Assembly (NCBI RefSeq): GCF_021134715.1
Contig: NC_060026.1
Location: 12,639,001 to 12,703,000, forward strand
DNA: 64,000 nt
DNA from: Daphnia pulex
Lineage: Eukaryota > Arthropoda > Branchiopoda > Diplostraca > Daphniidae
Reading direction: 5' to 3'
Each line of letters starts with the position of its first letter. Position 1 is the stretch's first letter. The notes under the pieces are model-generated. The model saw nothing but the letters and a program-made list of their open reading frames with translations, was not told the DNA's origin and made no database searches. Below, piece by piece: positions 13,471 through 22,690 of the stretch. The position numbers and the translations under genes were made by a program.

Positions 13471-14554
13471 CCTTGCTCTCTCTCTCTCTTAAATACACAC
13501 ACATTAAAACACACACACCACACACTCTCTCCATCTCTTTTTCTCTCTCTCTCTCTCTCTATTACTCTATCTCTATGAAATATTTGTCACTTTCCCGTGC
13601 ATCACTTTTTTCTCTCCACAAACTACTGTAATGCCCTTATAAATCCCACCTCCCCCCCCCACCCACCCTGGATCGCTCCTCCTTACCCGCCTTTTTTCCT
13701 CATCATGAACATTTTCTTTTTCGAAACTCGAAATTGTTTCATTTCTTCTTTCTAGTTATTAATTATCATCACGATTGGCTGTTTCTTGGTTTATTTGAAT
13801 TTGTTTGTTTTTTTTTTCTCTCCAACTCTAATCTCCGTTTTCCGTGGCGCGACAAGAAGATGAAAAAAAGATGAAGAAGAAGTAAAAATCAACCTTGGCA
13901 CTCAAAAAGTCTTCTCAACACTAGTCCAGTCGTTTTTATTCTGAGTTAAAGAACTTTATACGGCCAACGGTGTATGTACGGAAAGTAAATATACAAACCA
14001 TTACACATTCAGCATTGAAAGAAATTGTATAACGTCATTGATTGGTTATGATTACGATCTTAGTTATACTATTATAGCTTATAGGTTTATCATGGTATGC
14101 AAATTAAATTGTTTATTCTTACCATAGATTAAGAAAACCGTGGTTCTATTTTTTCTGTGTTTATTTTTATCAGTTCCGTCATTAGCCTAACTCATTTTGA
14201 AAAAAAAAAAAAAAAAAAAATTGGCGGTTGAGTTGCATAAATTGGCAACGCTGCTTTAGTTTTCACTAAAGTACGTCTGCAATTTGTTGCCCAGTGCCCA
14301 TTCAGCATAGCCAACCAAAACGAAACTTCAGGATTCTCGCTAGTCATTCAACTAACTGTAAAAGTTAGAAAAGTCAGTTAGGATTTCTTTTCAGCAGGTG
14401 CCAACAACTTTTAGCAATTGATCGTCAAAATGTCCACATTAAGTTCTCATTAAGTTTTTCCTTTTGTTTCTCGATTGCTCAATCGCCACAGCTGGGTTGT
14501 ACGTTGATCACTTCACACGTGGTTTGGTTTCAACAAAGCAGTATAATCAAGTAA
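13471..14554. other. intergenic DNA with CT/AC repeats and an A-tract
   Basis: CT/AC microsatellites (about 13479-13560) are followed by AT-rich sequence and an A22-type tract at about 14199-14220. The stretch 14240-14550 may be the 5' region of the small candidate gene that follows. No other coding sequence was recognised. Confidence 0.5.
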
Positions 14555-15591
14555 ATGTTAGAAGCAGTCCAAGATTCAAATGTTTCTTCCTTCAGACAGG
14601 TAAGAGCATTACCTGAAGAATAAACATAGTATAACCAGTAGGCTTGCTAAAAAGGAAAACAGTAGCGATCTGGTCTTTCAAATCGGGAGGCTATTTTCTA
14701 TTTAAGTGTGATAAAGTCATGTTTTTGTTTTCTAAGATGACTGATCAAGTGAGGCAGGGCACTTCTAGCTTGGAATAAAGCCCCACAATTTAATTCATAC
14801 TTTGCTTTTTTTTAAATTAATTTTAGGTGTTGCTGCAGCTGCATGACGAAGCCGATATACTTTGCTAACTTGACTTTAAAATCATGTACTATTGTTTGTT
14901 TTATAATTTTAAGTTTTAGTCTTGATGGTTGAGGTAACTCTGAAGAAATTAAGTCTGAATGAGGAGCTTGCTCAGTGAATTCTAAACTTGAAAAAAAACT
15001 TCTAATCAAATTGAACATTGTTACCAAAGCAATCAAAGGATCATCGTAAAGCATTTTTTATTGAATATGTAATTTACCTTTTTCTAATTACTTTTTATTA
15101 GGGCTCTAAACTCCAGAGTTCAGAAAGAATTGCGGGAATCATATCACATGACAGAAGTGGCTATTCGAAACAGTCAGCACTCACATCACAGTGGACCACC
15201 AGTACGGAGAGTTTCGGTATGTCATAATCACAGGCTAAGAAACAACAAAACTTTTCTGCTGCGGCGTGAGCTTTATTCAGTTCCTAAAACATTTTTTTTT
15301 TTTTTTTAAATATATAAATTAGTTGTCAAGCTTAACATAGAACATTATTCACAGTTCACACTTCACAGTCAGACTTTATCCGCTTGCCAGAAGATTTCTT
15401 CATTCACCGAAGAAACGAGTCAAATGACCTAAATGTAAATTTGTATAAAGTGAATTTTAAGCCATTTTAACCATTTGGTATTTATTTTGATATTGGTTGC
15501 TGTAGACTCATCCCCAGCAACGTCAACCTGCAGAAGGAAAGGTCAGTTTGCACGGCCTTCCCGCTCGAAGGTCACTGAGATCATTACGTAA
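14555..15591 (+). CDS. possible small three-exon gene of unknown function
   Basis: Three exons are suggested by good splice sites: 14555-14599 (donor GTAAGA), 15102-15216 (acceptor TTTTTATTAG, donor GTATGT) and 15506-15591 (acceptor GCTGTAG), giving 81 residues from ATG to TAA. The predicted protein is Ser/Thr-rich, with no signal peptide or known domain. A second frame, starting at an ATG inside exon 1 (about 14579), is also open through all three exons to a stop near 15616, so the reading frame is uncertain. The last exon and its downstream flank are copied in inverted orientation at about 22.6-22.7 kb, where the acceptor AG has changed to GG. I do not recognise the product. The structure could be a real gene, a non-coding transcript or a relic. 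Confidence 0.35.
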
Positions 15592-15702
15592 AACGTGTCA
15601 TGCAGTGGTGTAGAGGTTGGGTGAGAACGGGACGTGTTGCATCTTATCAAGCAGGTTCAATAGCCGCAAGCCTTAAGAGATGAAGGGATGAAAAAAAAAT
15701 CG

Positions 15703-15738
15703 TATATAAGGAGAGAGAAAAGGCGATAGAAATCAGTC
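15703..15738 (+). promoter_or_regulatory. TATA box and TCAGT initiator
   Basis: TATATAAG at 15703-15710 is followed about 30 bp later by TCAGTC (15733-15738), the classical arthropod TATA-to-initiator spacing. The ATG of the repeat-protein gene is at 15823. The same arrangement is preserved in the inverted copy at 22449-22483. Confidence 0.75.
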
Positions 15739-15822
15739 GAGTGAGCATCTCCGACACGGCACCAACTGCGGCGCACTATTTGTCACCAACTGCCTTCTTC
15801 ATCGCATTACCAATTCGCAATC

Positions 15823-16797
15823 ATGGGTATATGTTCTGTTTTTTACATGGAGTTTTGTATTAATGCAACTTTACTATTTGTTTATATGCCAGTTATTATT
15901 GCATACTAATGTTTAAATTAATTGTTTAGCTAACTAAAGCTTCGTCCTGCTGTTGGCTGTTGTATCGTTGATGGCTGGGTTGACCCTGGTGTAACGATGT
16001 CTCCTTGGTATAGCGGATACCAAACGGTTGGCGGTTGGTATGGCGGATACCAAACCAAAAAGCCGCTGCCTTACACAACAACAATTTACGCAACGACCAG
16101 TTGCTACATCGAGGCCCTCAAGTACTACTCCACTAAGGTATTGGATTATTTATACCACAACTTGCTGTGCTCCGAGCTACTACACCGACGCCCCGAGCTA
16201 CACCACCAAGGCATCGGAGTATTACACGACTACGTATGGTGCCCCATCCTACTACACCGAGGCCCCGGGCTCCTGTCCCCAGCTACTTACTACACCGATG
16301 CTCCTAAGTACTACTCTGTTCTCAGAAACTTCACCGAGACTCCAGCTTATTACTCCACCAAAACGGTTGAATACTACACCGAAGCGCCCAAGAACTACTC
16401 TGCCCCGATCTACACAACCACAACTGAGGCGGAAAAGTATTACGCATCCCGACTTACTACACAGAAGTTGTTCCTTCGTATTACGTTGAACATAAATACT
16501 ACACTGATGTTCTAGTTTACTACACCTTAACCTACGCTGCACCTAGCTACAACACCGAAGCCCCCAAGTACTACACTGAAGAAGCCGCATATTACACAAC
16601 CACCTACGCTGCCCAAGTTTACTTCACCGAGGAACCCAAGTATATTACTCTGCTCCAAACTACTAAGGCTCATAAGTACTACACCAGCAAGGTTTCTGAG
16701 TATTACACCACTACTTACGCTGCTCCGACCCAAACACCGAAATTCCACAGTATTCCTCTGCCCCGAGCTACTACACTACTAAGGCACCAATATAACA
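15823..16797 (+). pseudogene. decayed Tyr/Thr-rich secreted repeat-protein gene (copy 1)
   Basis: Exon 1 is a short 5' UTR with ATGG before a GTATAT donor at about 15827. The second exon (from about 15940) encodes a hydrophobic leader, SFVLLLAVVSLMAG, in one frame. The body, with repeats such as YYTEAPK, YYTDAPKYYS and EYYTTTYGAP, is spread over other frames from 15997 onward. The signal-peptide frame hits a stop at about 15991, and the repeat frame shifts at least twice more (around 16140-16270 and after 16440). The intact ancestor would have been a secreted YY-T-EAP repeat protein of the kind found in arthropod cuticle or other extracellular matrix; that role is inference. The promoter still looks sound, so a transcript may exist. 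An assembly error is the alternative to a pseudogene. Confidence 0.6.
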
Positions 16798-19700
16798 CCT
16801 TAACTTTTCTTCAGTATTTTTTTTTTTAAATCCAGGATTTCCATTGATGCTGAAGATGACTTTTTTGATGATTTCACTTTATTTTTGTTATAGGTTATGT
16901 TCCCGTAGTTGCTGGTGAAATACTTTATGCATAAAGTTAAACTCTTGGCTGATCCTTGGAGCTGATGTCGTGTTACAGAAGTTGCATCCTGTATTTTATT
17001 CAATTGTCATTTTGTCTACATCGTTTGTATGATAAGAAGAAACAAAAACACAGAAATGGGGAATTTCTATGACAAACAAACAAACAAAACTACGCGAGTG
17101 GGAAAGGAAGGAAGGAGGAGGAATTTGGGGAGGAGAGGGAAAATTTATTTTCATATTTCAGAAGACGAGGTTAATTACTAATTAAATTTCACTAGTTATG
17201 TAAGGATAAAAGAATTATCAACACACTGTATAACTAACATTATCGTACGCACATATTAAAATTAACAAAAATTAATCGTTATAAAATTGGAAATGTGTAA
17301 TATTGTCAAATAAAAACATGTAAATTTTATATTATATTTAGTTAAACACTTAATTTTATTAACAAAACCTCCGTTCAAACATATTTTTAGTGGCGAATTT
17401 TGAAACAAACACACCAACCGATAAGACAGAAAGCGAAGGTTAATTTTTACGGATTTTCACTGCTTGAATTTAGTTTTGCACCTTATCTACTGATGCAACC
17501 CTACCGCAAACCAAAACCCCTATACCTTGTCTACTGGTGCAAATCGCGATTCTATGTTTGATAGCTTAGAAAATAACTGTTTAAAAAAAAATAATTGTGA
17601 GTTTAAGATAGCCATAACTCATACATGCAATCAATCAAGACAGGGGGAGACAATGCCTTGATTGACTTTGCCCAGGGAAATTACCAGGACAAGGAAGAAG
17701 AGAGAAGTATGAGGCCAGTTTTACTGGGAAGATATAGTCATAGTTGGATTCCTGGTTAGACTCATGATCCTCCAAAAGTTTTCATCAGATCATGCACCTT
17801 CCAAGTCCCCGTTTGACCAGAGCCCTCCCCTCCTCATGGTTTTCACAACAGGTGATTGTTTGGTGGTTAGTTAGGGAAACAGGGCCACAGAAAAGAAGGA
17901 AGCCCAGATATGCACTTGTAATTTATCTACATCTACACAAATTATATCAGTCTTCAATTCCAGCAATCTCTTGTCAGTTTCCAAACAACTATAATAGCGG
18001 AGAGGGATTAACCTGAAAGGAAAGTACATTTAGGTATAATTTTCAAACCATTTGTAGTGACAGAAAGCAATACCTCAAATCTTACATTGTCCTAAATTAG
18101 AACTAAGTGATGATTACCACAAAATCTTGAGTAGAAACATTGACTTGCTGTTGTCTGCAACATAGATAGCAGCAAGGAATTGGTTCTGGGGAAGGCATCA
18201 ATATCTTGAAGATTTACAAAATCTCGACAGGGAAAAGTTAACGTGAACATTTTAAACCTTAAAGAACACAGTTGATTAAACTTTGTAAAATGATATGATG
18301 AAATACCTTGAAGCAGAAATTATTTAGCTTCCGAAGACATAGCATGCGAGCATTGCGAATTTGCACTTTTTTATTAGACCATTTTATTTCTACTGTCACG
18401 AGCACCTACGTACCGTTGGCCAGGTACACGAAAACTTCAGCTGAAATTATCTTTTATCTAAAAACATTTCGTCAAGAATGAGTAAGAATCACAAGGAAGA
18501 TTGTGTGATCAATTACTTAAAAACAGTTAACTCATTATCCGATCTCCGTTTTTTTTACTTTTAAATTGGTTTTGAAGTAACTTATGAAAGTTACGACGTC
18601 ATGTGTCATGCATATGCGACAATGCGACTGTGATTGTGCAACTAACATAAGATTCCAAACTCATTACTAGATGTCGTCACTATCGTTCTTGTTGTTCCTA
18701 CGTTCCTTATGTCATGAACGGGACGAAATGGCCGAAACAAATTGTTGTTAATTAAGTTATTATACTTCTAATCCTGTGATTTCAAATATCAAATTGAACT
18801 TCGTATCTTATGTAAGTTTATCTTTACCTAGTTTCCTTACTTTTCTATTATACCAACTTATTTCTTCAAATTTTAGATGCATAGCTACTGTCAGTCATCC
18901 CAACAAGTTGACTAGGCGCTCAGTCATTTTCCATGGTCCATTAGATCCTCATTCTGTCAAAAGCCTAAAACTCATGTTTGAAGCACACACAAATGTGCGG
19001 AATACAAATGTGCGGAGATAAGGTATTTTCCCATTACTGCTACCACACCAACCACACCACGTCAGATGCCTTAGCCTTACTAAATCATCACCCATATGAT
19101 GAAGGTAAGCGTCAATATCACCTATCACCATGCTACTGCAATACTTCATGACAATTTCTTTAGCGTCAGGAAATTTATCTCAATTTGAGGAGTAATGCTG
19201 TTGGTTGCTGTAATTCCATTATTACGGTTTTTCATCATGGCATTTCAGTGTGCTTCTTAGAAAAGGTAAAATTGATATGCTTTTTTAAATTTTTATATTT
19301 TCATTAATGTAACACATTTTTTTAACAGACGACGCAAGATCCCCACGGACATCCTTGAGCCAATGCTGGATTTTGTCCATGACAGAAGAGGGACTTCCAC
19401 CAACGTTCTGCTCCATCCTTATCTTCAAGACGTACGCTCATCCAGCTTCACTGCTTCAGTGCTTCATATGCTGCTAGCCTGCTACACAACTTTTCTTGCT
19501 TCACTGGCGAGTTGGATCACTTCAGTTGCTGTGACACACCTGCAGTCACTCACCAAGGGATTATGGCCAGGTACCGGACAATTGACTTATTTTCGTAGAT
19601 TATCTTCAAGTTATCTATTTGCGGTAAACTCTCTGTCTGTGTAATCATTTCAAAATCAGGCCCTTCTTGCGCACTTAAGTGTTACTCAGATGTGTTATTT

Positions 19701-19828
19701 GTTTCTAACGCTAGATGGCTTTTCGATAATTTGAGCTGTCAAAACAGTCAGTTTCAGTTACTTTGCAAAAGCATCGGGAGCTATTTTGTGGAAATTTTTT
19801 AGTGAAAACTGACGATTACTATTCCACC
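16798..19828. other. intergenic DNA, no gene supported
   Basis: AT-rich sequence with only short open frames (for example 17792-18016, 18776-19021 and 19363-19644). None has a recognisable domain or a convincing splice structure. A small direct duplication of AATACAAATGTGCGG type occurs near 18993-19017. I see no RNA gene here. Confidence 0.5.
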
Positions 19829-20217
19829 AACAAAGCTCACTTGTTAAATTTTCGATATTTGCTTTTTTTTTCTACTTCCGGTTTGCTCATTTCAGTCAGT
19901 AGTTCAGTAAATATTCATCTGACGTACAAAAAAACCACATATTCGTGATCCTTGTCAAATTTGTGGTAAAGTTCATGTTTTGGTTTGTACGTTTTCGTAC
20001 TTCCGGTTTTGAGAATTTTCCTGAACTATAGTTCAGGAAAATTCTCGATTTTGGCCAAATTTTGGATTTCGTTTAAATCACAGCTAATCGACCCCAAATT
20101 TCATGGAGATCACGAATATTTGGTTTAATTTGACGACAGCTCAATGGTTAAGGCGCTATCGCTTACTTCCGGTCTGGTTCCGGAAAATTTTCATAGAACT
20201 AGCAAGTGAGCTTTGTT
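19829..20217. mobile_element. foldback MITE (about 390 bp) with central perfect palindrome
   Basis: Both ends carry the same inverted sequence: AACAAAGCTCACTTG at 19829-19843, and its reverse complement at about 20203-20217. The arms match imperfectly over their length. For example, ATATTCGTGATC occurs in the left arm at about 19938 and its complement in the right arm at about 20106-20117. The centre (20011-20046) is a perfect 36-bp palindrome. ACTTCCGG motifs occur in both arms. No clear target duplication and no coding capacity were seen. The family is unassigned. Confidence 0.65.
20011..20046. repeat. 36-bp perfect palindrome
   Basis: GAGAATTTTCCTGAAC, then TATA, then the exact reverse complement of the first half. 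It sits at the centre of the foldback element and would form a hairpin or cruciform. Confidence 0.9.
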
Positions 20218-20492
20218 CTGTGTACATTTCTGACTATTGAAAACTTAATTTTTAGTAATTCAAAGTGCGCCTTTATAGTTTTGAGCCAAAAAACACAGGC
20301 CAGTGTACCACTGTACCTATTGTATTATGTAACTTTTATTAGCATGTCACTTAATAAGAATTGTTTTGTCTTTATTCGGGTAATGCAGAGGAGACGTCGA
20401 GAAGATGGACACCAAAACCACGCCGGTATCTGAAAAATGTCAGCGCGGATCTTCATTTGTTGTTGGTAATATTTTTTGTCTGTGTTAGTTAA

Positions 20493-20818
20493 CCCGTTGG
20501 CTGCCACGCCTTTGTTCTCCCCTAGCTCCTTAGCACGGGCCGCGCTGTTCGGTCTCGTGGTTTACATGCCGTGGGATCGGAGAGTCGCACCAGCCCAAGA
20601 TTCGCCGCAAGGCGCCTGTTAGGCAGTGCACCATAGGGAATTCCCCCTTGTCGATACGGTGATGGATTCTAGAGGCGTGCATTCCATCTTCTCCTGTCAC
20701 CGTGTCAGCCCGGACTTGTCAGCAATGGCAAGTCCCACTTTGGTCATGGATCCTTCAGACATGGCGCGTAGAGTAGTAGAGAACAACCTACGGGTTGTAT
20801 GGCGTGGCAGCCAACGGG
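20493..20818. mobile_element. piggyBac-type MITE (326 bp) at TTAA
   Basis: Perfect 18-bp terminal inverted repeats: CCCGTTGGCTGCCACGCC at 20493-20510 and its reverse complement at 20801-20818. The element is flanked on both sides by TTAA (20489-20492 and 20819-20822), the target-site duplication of the piggyBac superfamily, whose ends typically start with CCC. There is no transposase frame, so it is non-autonomous. The GC content is clearly above the surrounding DNA. Identical ends suggest recent activity. Daphnia carries a piggyBac-family element (Pokey), but I cannot say whether this one is related to it. Confidence 0.9.
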
Positions 20819-20822
20819 TTAA

Positions 20823-21146
20823 CTTAAGTGTATGTATGTATGTATGTATTGTGTGATTGTAAAATGTGGTGGAATTGTGGGTGGAGGTGGGACAAAATAA
20901 CAATTCCTTTTTCAAGTTTTTTGTTTGCTGTGATTTGTAATTTATAACAAAATAATGCTTAGAAGTTGTATCAATATAATTTTTACAAGAACCAATAAAA
21001 GTTAGAACACGTCGCAATGTCTTAACTCAGTTTAAAAAATTTATTTTCTCATTAAAGAACAACAACTCCGGGTGACTAGTAACTATTAAGACATGACAGA
21101 CAAATCCGAACACTCATGAATAAAATAGAAATTTCAGCTCTAGTAT
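20823..21146. other. short intergenic stretch
   Basis: AT-rich, with a GTAT repeat run at about 20830-20848. No gene was seen. It lies downstream of the minus-strand repeat-protein relic. Confidence 0.5.
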
Positions 21147-22367
21147 TTAGGAGGCTCCCTGTAATAACTGGAGAAGCGTATGTAGTGGTGTTACATTCAG
21201 GTGCCTTAGTGGTGTAGTAACTCGGGGCAGGGGAATACTTCGAAGCTTCGGTGTAGTGGATGTGTGCAAGTTGTACTGTAATACTAGGGTGCCTTCGTTG
21301 TGTAGTACTTGAGAGCCACGGTATAGGACCTCTTCAGTTGTGGTTGTGTTGCTCAGGGCTGAGTAATGCTTGGGCGCTACGATGTAGTATTCGACTGTTT
21401 TGGTGCAATAATAAGCTGTAGTCTCGATGTTAAAGCTAGGAGCAGTCGGGGAGCGGTAATAAGCTGAAGCCGCGGTGGTGTAGTACTCCGGTCCCTCGGT
21501 GGTGTAGTACTCCGGTCCCTCGGTGGTGTAGTACTTCGGTCCCTCGGTGGTGTAGTACTTCGGTCCCTCGGTGGTGTAGTACTTCGGTCCCTCGGTGGTG
21601 TAGTACTTCGGTCCCTCGGTGGTGTAGTACTCCGGTCCCTCGGTGGTGTAGTACTCCGGTCCCTCGGTGGTGTAGTACTTCGGTCCCTCGGTGGTGTAGT
21701 ACTTCGGTCCCTCGGTGGTGTAGTACTTCGGTCCCTCGGTGGTGTAGTACTCCGGTCCCTCGGTGGTGTAGTACTCCGGTCCCTCGGTGGTGTAGTACTC
21801 CGGTCCCTCGGTGGTGTAGTACTCCGGTCCCTCGGTGGTGTAGTAGCTGTGAGCAGAATAGCACTTGAGCATCATTACAGTAAGCTGGAGTAGTGCAGGT
21901 GTAATACTTAGGTGCTTTGTTGGTGTAGTACTCAGGCGCTTTGGTGATGTCATGTGATGCGATGGTGATGTAAGTTGGGGCAGAGTAATACTTCGGGGCT
22001 TTGGAGTAGTAGCTGGGAGCAGTGTTTTCGTGTAATACTCTACATCCTTGTTCGTGTAGTATTTGAGGGCAGGGGCCGGGTGTACTAAGCAGGTGTTACG
22101 TAGGTTGACGTTGTTTTGTAGTTAGCCGACGACGTGGAGTAGTACTCTTGCGCTGCTATCGCTTAGTATCCACCAGACCCAGGAAACATCGGTACACCAG
22201 TGGTCGACCTGCTATCAACGATACAACACCCAACAGCAGCACGACGCCATAGTTGAATAGACAATTAATAAATTTGAACATTAGTATTCTATATTGACTG
22301 GCATATTAACAAGTCGTCAATAGTATCATTAAAACAAAACTCAATTAAAAACAGAATATCTACTCAT
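21147..22367 (-). pseudogene. decayed Tyr/Thr-rich secreted repeat-protein gene (copy 2, inverted)
   Basis: This is the inverted paralogue of copy 1. Exon 1 carries ATGA (22367-22364) before a GTAGAT donor. The leader VVLLLGVVSLIAG is readable near 22232-22190 but runs into a stop, and no AG acceptor precedes it. A 268-residue frame (21147-21953) covers a homogeneous array of YYTTEGP(E/K) units plus degenerate YYT repeats. The upstream repeats (APEYYTNKAPKYY) lie in a different frame, so there is at least one frame break. The alternative is a functional gene with assembly errors. The intact ancestor was probably an extracellular-matrix or cuticle-like protein; that is inference. Confidence 0.6.
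21478..21842 (-). repeat. 24-bp coding minisatellite, 15 units
   Basis: Fifteen tandem 24-bp units each encode YYTTEGP plus E or K. On the minus strand the last residue runs E4-K3-E2-K4-E2, a blockwise pattern implying that several-unit segments were duplicated together. The unit sequences are otherwise almost identical, so the array has been homogenised recently. The opposite reading frame across the array is also open. Confidence 0.9.
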
Positions 22368-22448
22368 GATTGCGAACTGGTAATCCGATGAAGGCAGTTA
22401 GTGACAAATAATGCGTCGCAGTTGTTGCCGTGTCAGAGATGCTCACTC

Positions 22449-22483
22449 AACTGAATTCTATACGCCTTTTCTCTCCTTTTATA
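22449..22483 (-). promoter_or_regulatory. TATA box and initiator of the inverted copy
   Basis: On the minus strand TATAAAAG (22483-22476) precedes TCAGTT (22454-22449) by about 30 bp. This mirrors the promoter at 15703-15738 on the plus strand. Confidence 0.7.
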
Positions 22484-22690
22484 CGATTTTTCTTCATCCC
22501 TCCACCCCTTCAGCTTTGCAGCTTTTATACCTGCTTTATAATGATGCAAACATCCCGTTCGCACCCAACCTCTACACCACTGTATCACACATTTTACGTA
22601 AATGATCTCATTGACCTTCGAAAATCAACCCATGCGAACCCTTCCCTTCTGCAGGTTGACGTTGCTGGGGATGGGTCCACAACAACCAAA

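Noticed and set aside
21478-21842. CRISPR-like array of short direct repeats
   Set aside because: Units are contiguous with no unique spacers and encode a regular peptide repeat; it is a coding minisatellite in a eukaryote.
21436-21864. 142-codon frame overlapping the Tyr-rich repeat frame
   Set aside because: It is the shifted reading of the same 24-bp repeat and lacks the family's YYT pattern.
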